6,667 bases of DNA from positions 1 through 6,667 of the forward strand of contig JAMFSG010000043.1 of NCBI GenBank assembly GCA_026225155.1. Direction: 5' to 3'. The position numbers were made by a program, and so were the translations under genes. This DNA comes from Verrucomicrobiota bacterium. GTDB lineage: Bacteria; Verrucomicrobiota; Verrucomicrobiia; Limisphaerales; UBA11358. Positions within the stretch are counted from its first letter, which is position 1; each line of letters begins with the position of its first letter. Below the pieces are notes generated by a model. It searched no databases and was not told the DNA's origin. It was given only the letters and a program-made list of their open reading frames with translations. Shown here piece by piece: positions 5,675 through 6,667 of the stretch.

Positions 5675-6538
5675 TCAATTTACCATGTCCAGCAGGCCTT
5701 GCACCCGTTGCATATCCTTACGGGTTTGGGCGATAATGATCGGCACCTGATCCGGTTTTAATTGCAAAAGCGTCAGCGCGCTCGAATTTTTTTCCAGCAA
5801 CTCCGTCAAGTCAGTTTTTGGCTCGACGACCTGTTGCGCCAAACAATTCGCTAGGTTAACCATCGCCGCCAGCCGCCCGTAAGGTTCGGCCAGTTCAGGC
5901 GAATTGTGATGATGCAAGGTCGCCGCCGTGATGTCTTCCGGCAATCCCCAACGCGATAATAACCGCGCGCCGACATGAGCGTGGCTCACGCCAAAAGTAG
6001 AATGCTCCGCTTCCGCCGGCGGTGAACCAAAGGTTCCCGTCTGGGCGATGATGTCGGCATAGCGGGAATGTTCTACCGAGACCAACACCAATTTGCCGAT
6101 GTCATGCAATAACCCCGCCGTGAATGCCACCGCTTCCGTCTCCTTCAGATGTTTGGCCAAAGCCGCCGCCGCCACCGCCGTGACCACCGAATGCCGCCAG
6201 AGATTCGCCGTGTCCAAAACCGCCTGAGATTTCCCCATCGTCATCGCCCGCGCACCGACCACGGCCGCCACCACGCAATAGACTTCGTAAAACCCCAAAC
6301 GCGTGATGATCCCAAACATGTCTTCCGTATCAATGTTCGCGCCGGAAGAAGCCTTGCTGCAGCGCCGTAAAACTTCCAGCGTCAATGACGGATCCAGACC
6401 GATCAGTTCCACGATCCGGTCCAGATCGCGATCTGGATCATCAAACAAGCCAAGCAATTCGATGGCGACCGTGGGCGCCGCAGGTAAATGTTTTACGAGA
6501 TCAATATAATGGTCGGCGTTATTAAATTGGTTGGGCAT
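5675..6538 (-). CDS. HDOD-domain signal-transduction protein
   Basis: A 287-residue protein consisting essentially of one HDOD domain (PF08668). This HD-related output domain is found in bacterial signalling proteins that affect motility, surface behaviour and gene regulation, usually without proven catalysis. Conserved features are LPAAPTVAIELLGLFDDPD (18-36) leading to LDPSLTLEVLRRCS (48-61), LWRHSV (113-118), AGLLHDIGKLVL (141-152), EAEHSTFGVSHAHVGARLLSRWGLP (177-201) and LHHHNSPE (208-215). The HD pair (H145, D146) and H116 are present. The downstream position where true HD phosphohydrolases have Asp reads NLANCLA (228-234), typical of the non-catalytic HDOD type. No transmembrane segment, GGDEF, EAL or receiver domain is fused. 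The ATG at 6538 begins at the usual family N-terminus, though the nearest purine-rich stretch (AGAAGAGAAG) is about 20 bases upstream. It is transcribed toward the pilus operon. Confidence 0.93.
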   Translation of the reverse strand: MPNQFNNADHYIDLVKHLPAAPTVAIELLGLFDDPDRDLDRIVELIGLDPSLTLEVLRRCSKASSGANIDTEDMFGIITRLGFYEVYCVVAAVVGARAMTMGKSQAVLDTANLWRHSVVTAVAAAALAKHLKETEAVAFTAGLLHDIGKLVLVSVEHSRYADIIAQTGTFGSPPAEAEHSTFGVSHAHVGARLLSRWGLPEDITAATLHHHNSPELAEPYGRLAAMVNLANCLAQQVVEPKTDLTELLEKNSSALTLLQLKPDQVPIIIAQTRKDMQRVQGLLDMVN

Positions 6539-6667
6539 GATTAATTATTTCAGGCGTCTTCTCTTCTGGAAGAGTGCTAATCAATCAAACAGGCCTTGTC
6601 ATGTCAACTTTACAATGCAAAAGGTGGTTTTTGACCGCCCAAAAATCCTCCAGCAAAACCGATGATC
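6539..6667 (-). promoter_or_regulatory. Upstream region of HDOD gene with TTGACA box
   Basis: The 129 bp to the window edge contain no convincing ORF. On the - strand a perfect -35 hexamer TTGACA lies at 6607-6602, about 65 bases before the start codon. No hexamer at 16-18 bp downstream matches -10 well (best TTGATT, three of six), so this is a tentative promoter or a site for another sigma factor. A TTTTTG/CAAAAA inverted repeat with a 6-base loop sits further upstream at 6628-6645. Confidence 0.3.

Noticed and set aside
6165..6180. GCC-rich triplet run as a repeat
   Set aside because: It is simply alanine codons (AVAAAALA) in the HDOD protein and has no further periodicity.
6628..6645. TTTTTG/CAAAAA hairpin as an intrinsic terminator at the right edge
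   Set aside because: The stem is AT-rich with only one GC pair, so it would be too weak; kept only as part of the upstream region.

Overview
The window reads as ordinary chromosomal DNA from a Gram-negative-type bacterium of moderate GC content. Verrucomicrobiota (a Pedosphaera/Limisphaerales-like soil or freshwater lineage) is my best guess. It rests on the overall style of the genes and on 7-bp tandem repeats that translate to peptides such as IADCGLRI and NAECRMQNAE. I associate these peptides with that group from memory and could not check this here. No rRNA, tRNA, CRISPR array, insertion sequence or phage gene is visible.

Layout from left to right. (1) Positions 1-1630, + strand: the C-terminal three quarters or so of a phosphocholine-type phospholipase C, cut by the left window edge. 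(2) Positions 1671-2785, - strand, convergent with it: a MidA/NDUFAF7-like SAM-dependent methyltransferase whose reading frame is broken. Four short arrays with a 7-bp period lie inside this one gene (2127-2146, 2155-2185, 2321-2348, 2537-2567), and the frame changes at the two leftmost arrays. (3) Positions 2838-5620, + strand, divergent from the methyltransferase: a tight three-gene operon. It holds a PilT-like retraction ATPase, a second PilT/PilU-like ATPase 3 bp downstream, and a small protein whose start overlaps the previous stop (ATGA). The small protein looks like a receiver domain without its phosphorylation residues. (4) Positions 5675-6538, - strand, convergent with the operon: an HDOD-domain signalling protein. 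Positions 6539-6667 are its non-coding upstream region, with a TTGACA box.

How they fit together: the operon plausibly encodes a type IV pilus retraction module (main motor, accessory motor, small regulator-like protein), with an HDOD protein next door that may belong to the same signalling or motility circuit. The methyltransferase and phospholipase have no obvious link to pili. The most notable signal is the heptanucleotide arrays. In the third loop of the methyltransferase they put the 5' and 3' halves in different frames, and the arithmetic says one extra 7-bp copy would restore one continuous protein of about 371 residues. This could be a length-variable on/off switch, a recent pseudogene or a sequence error.
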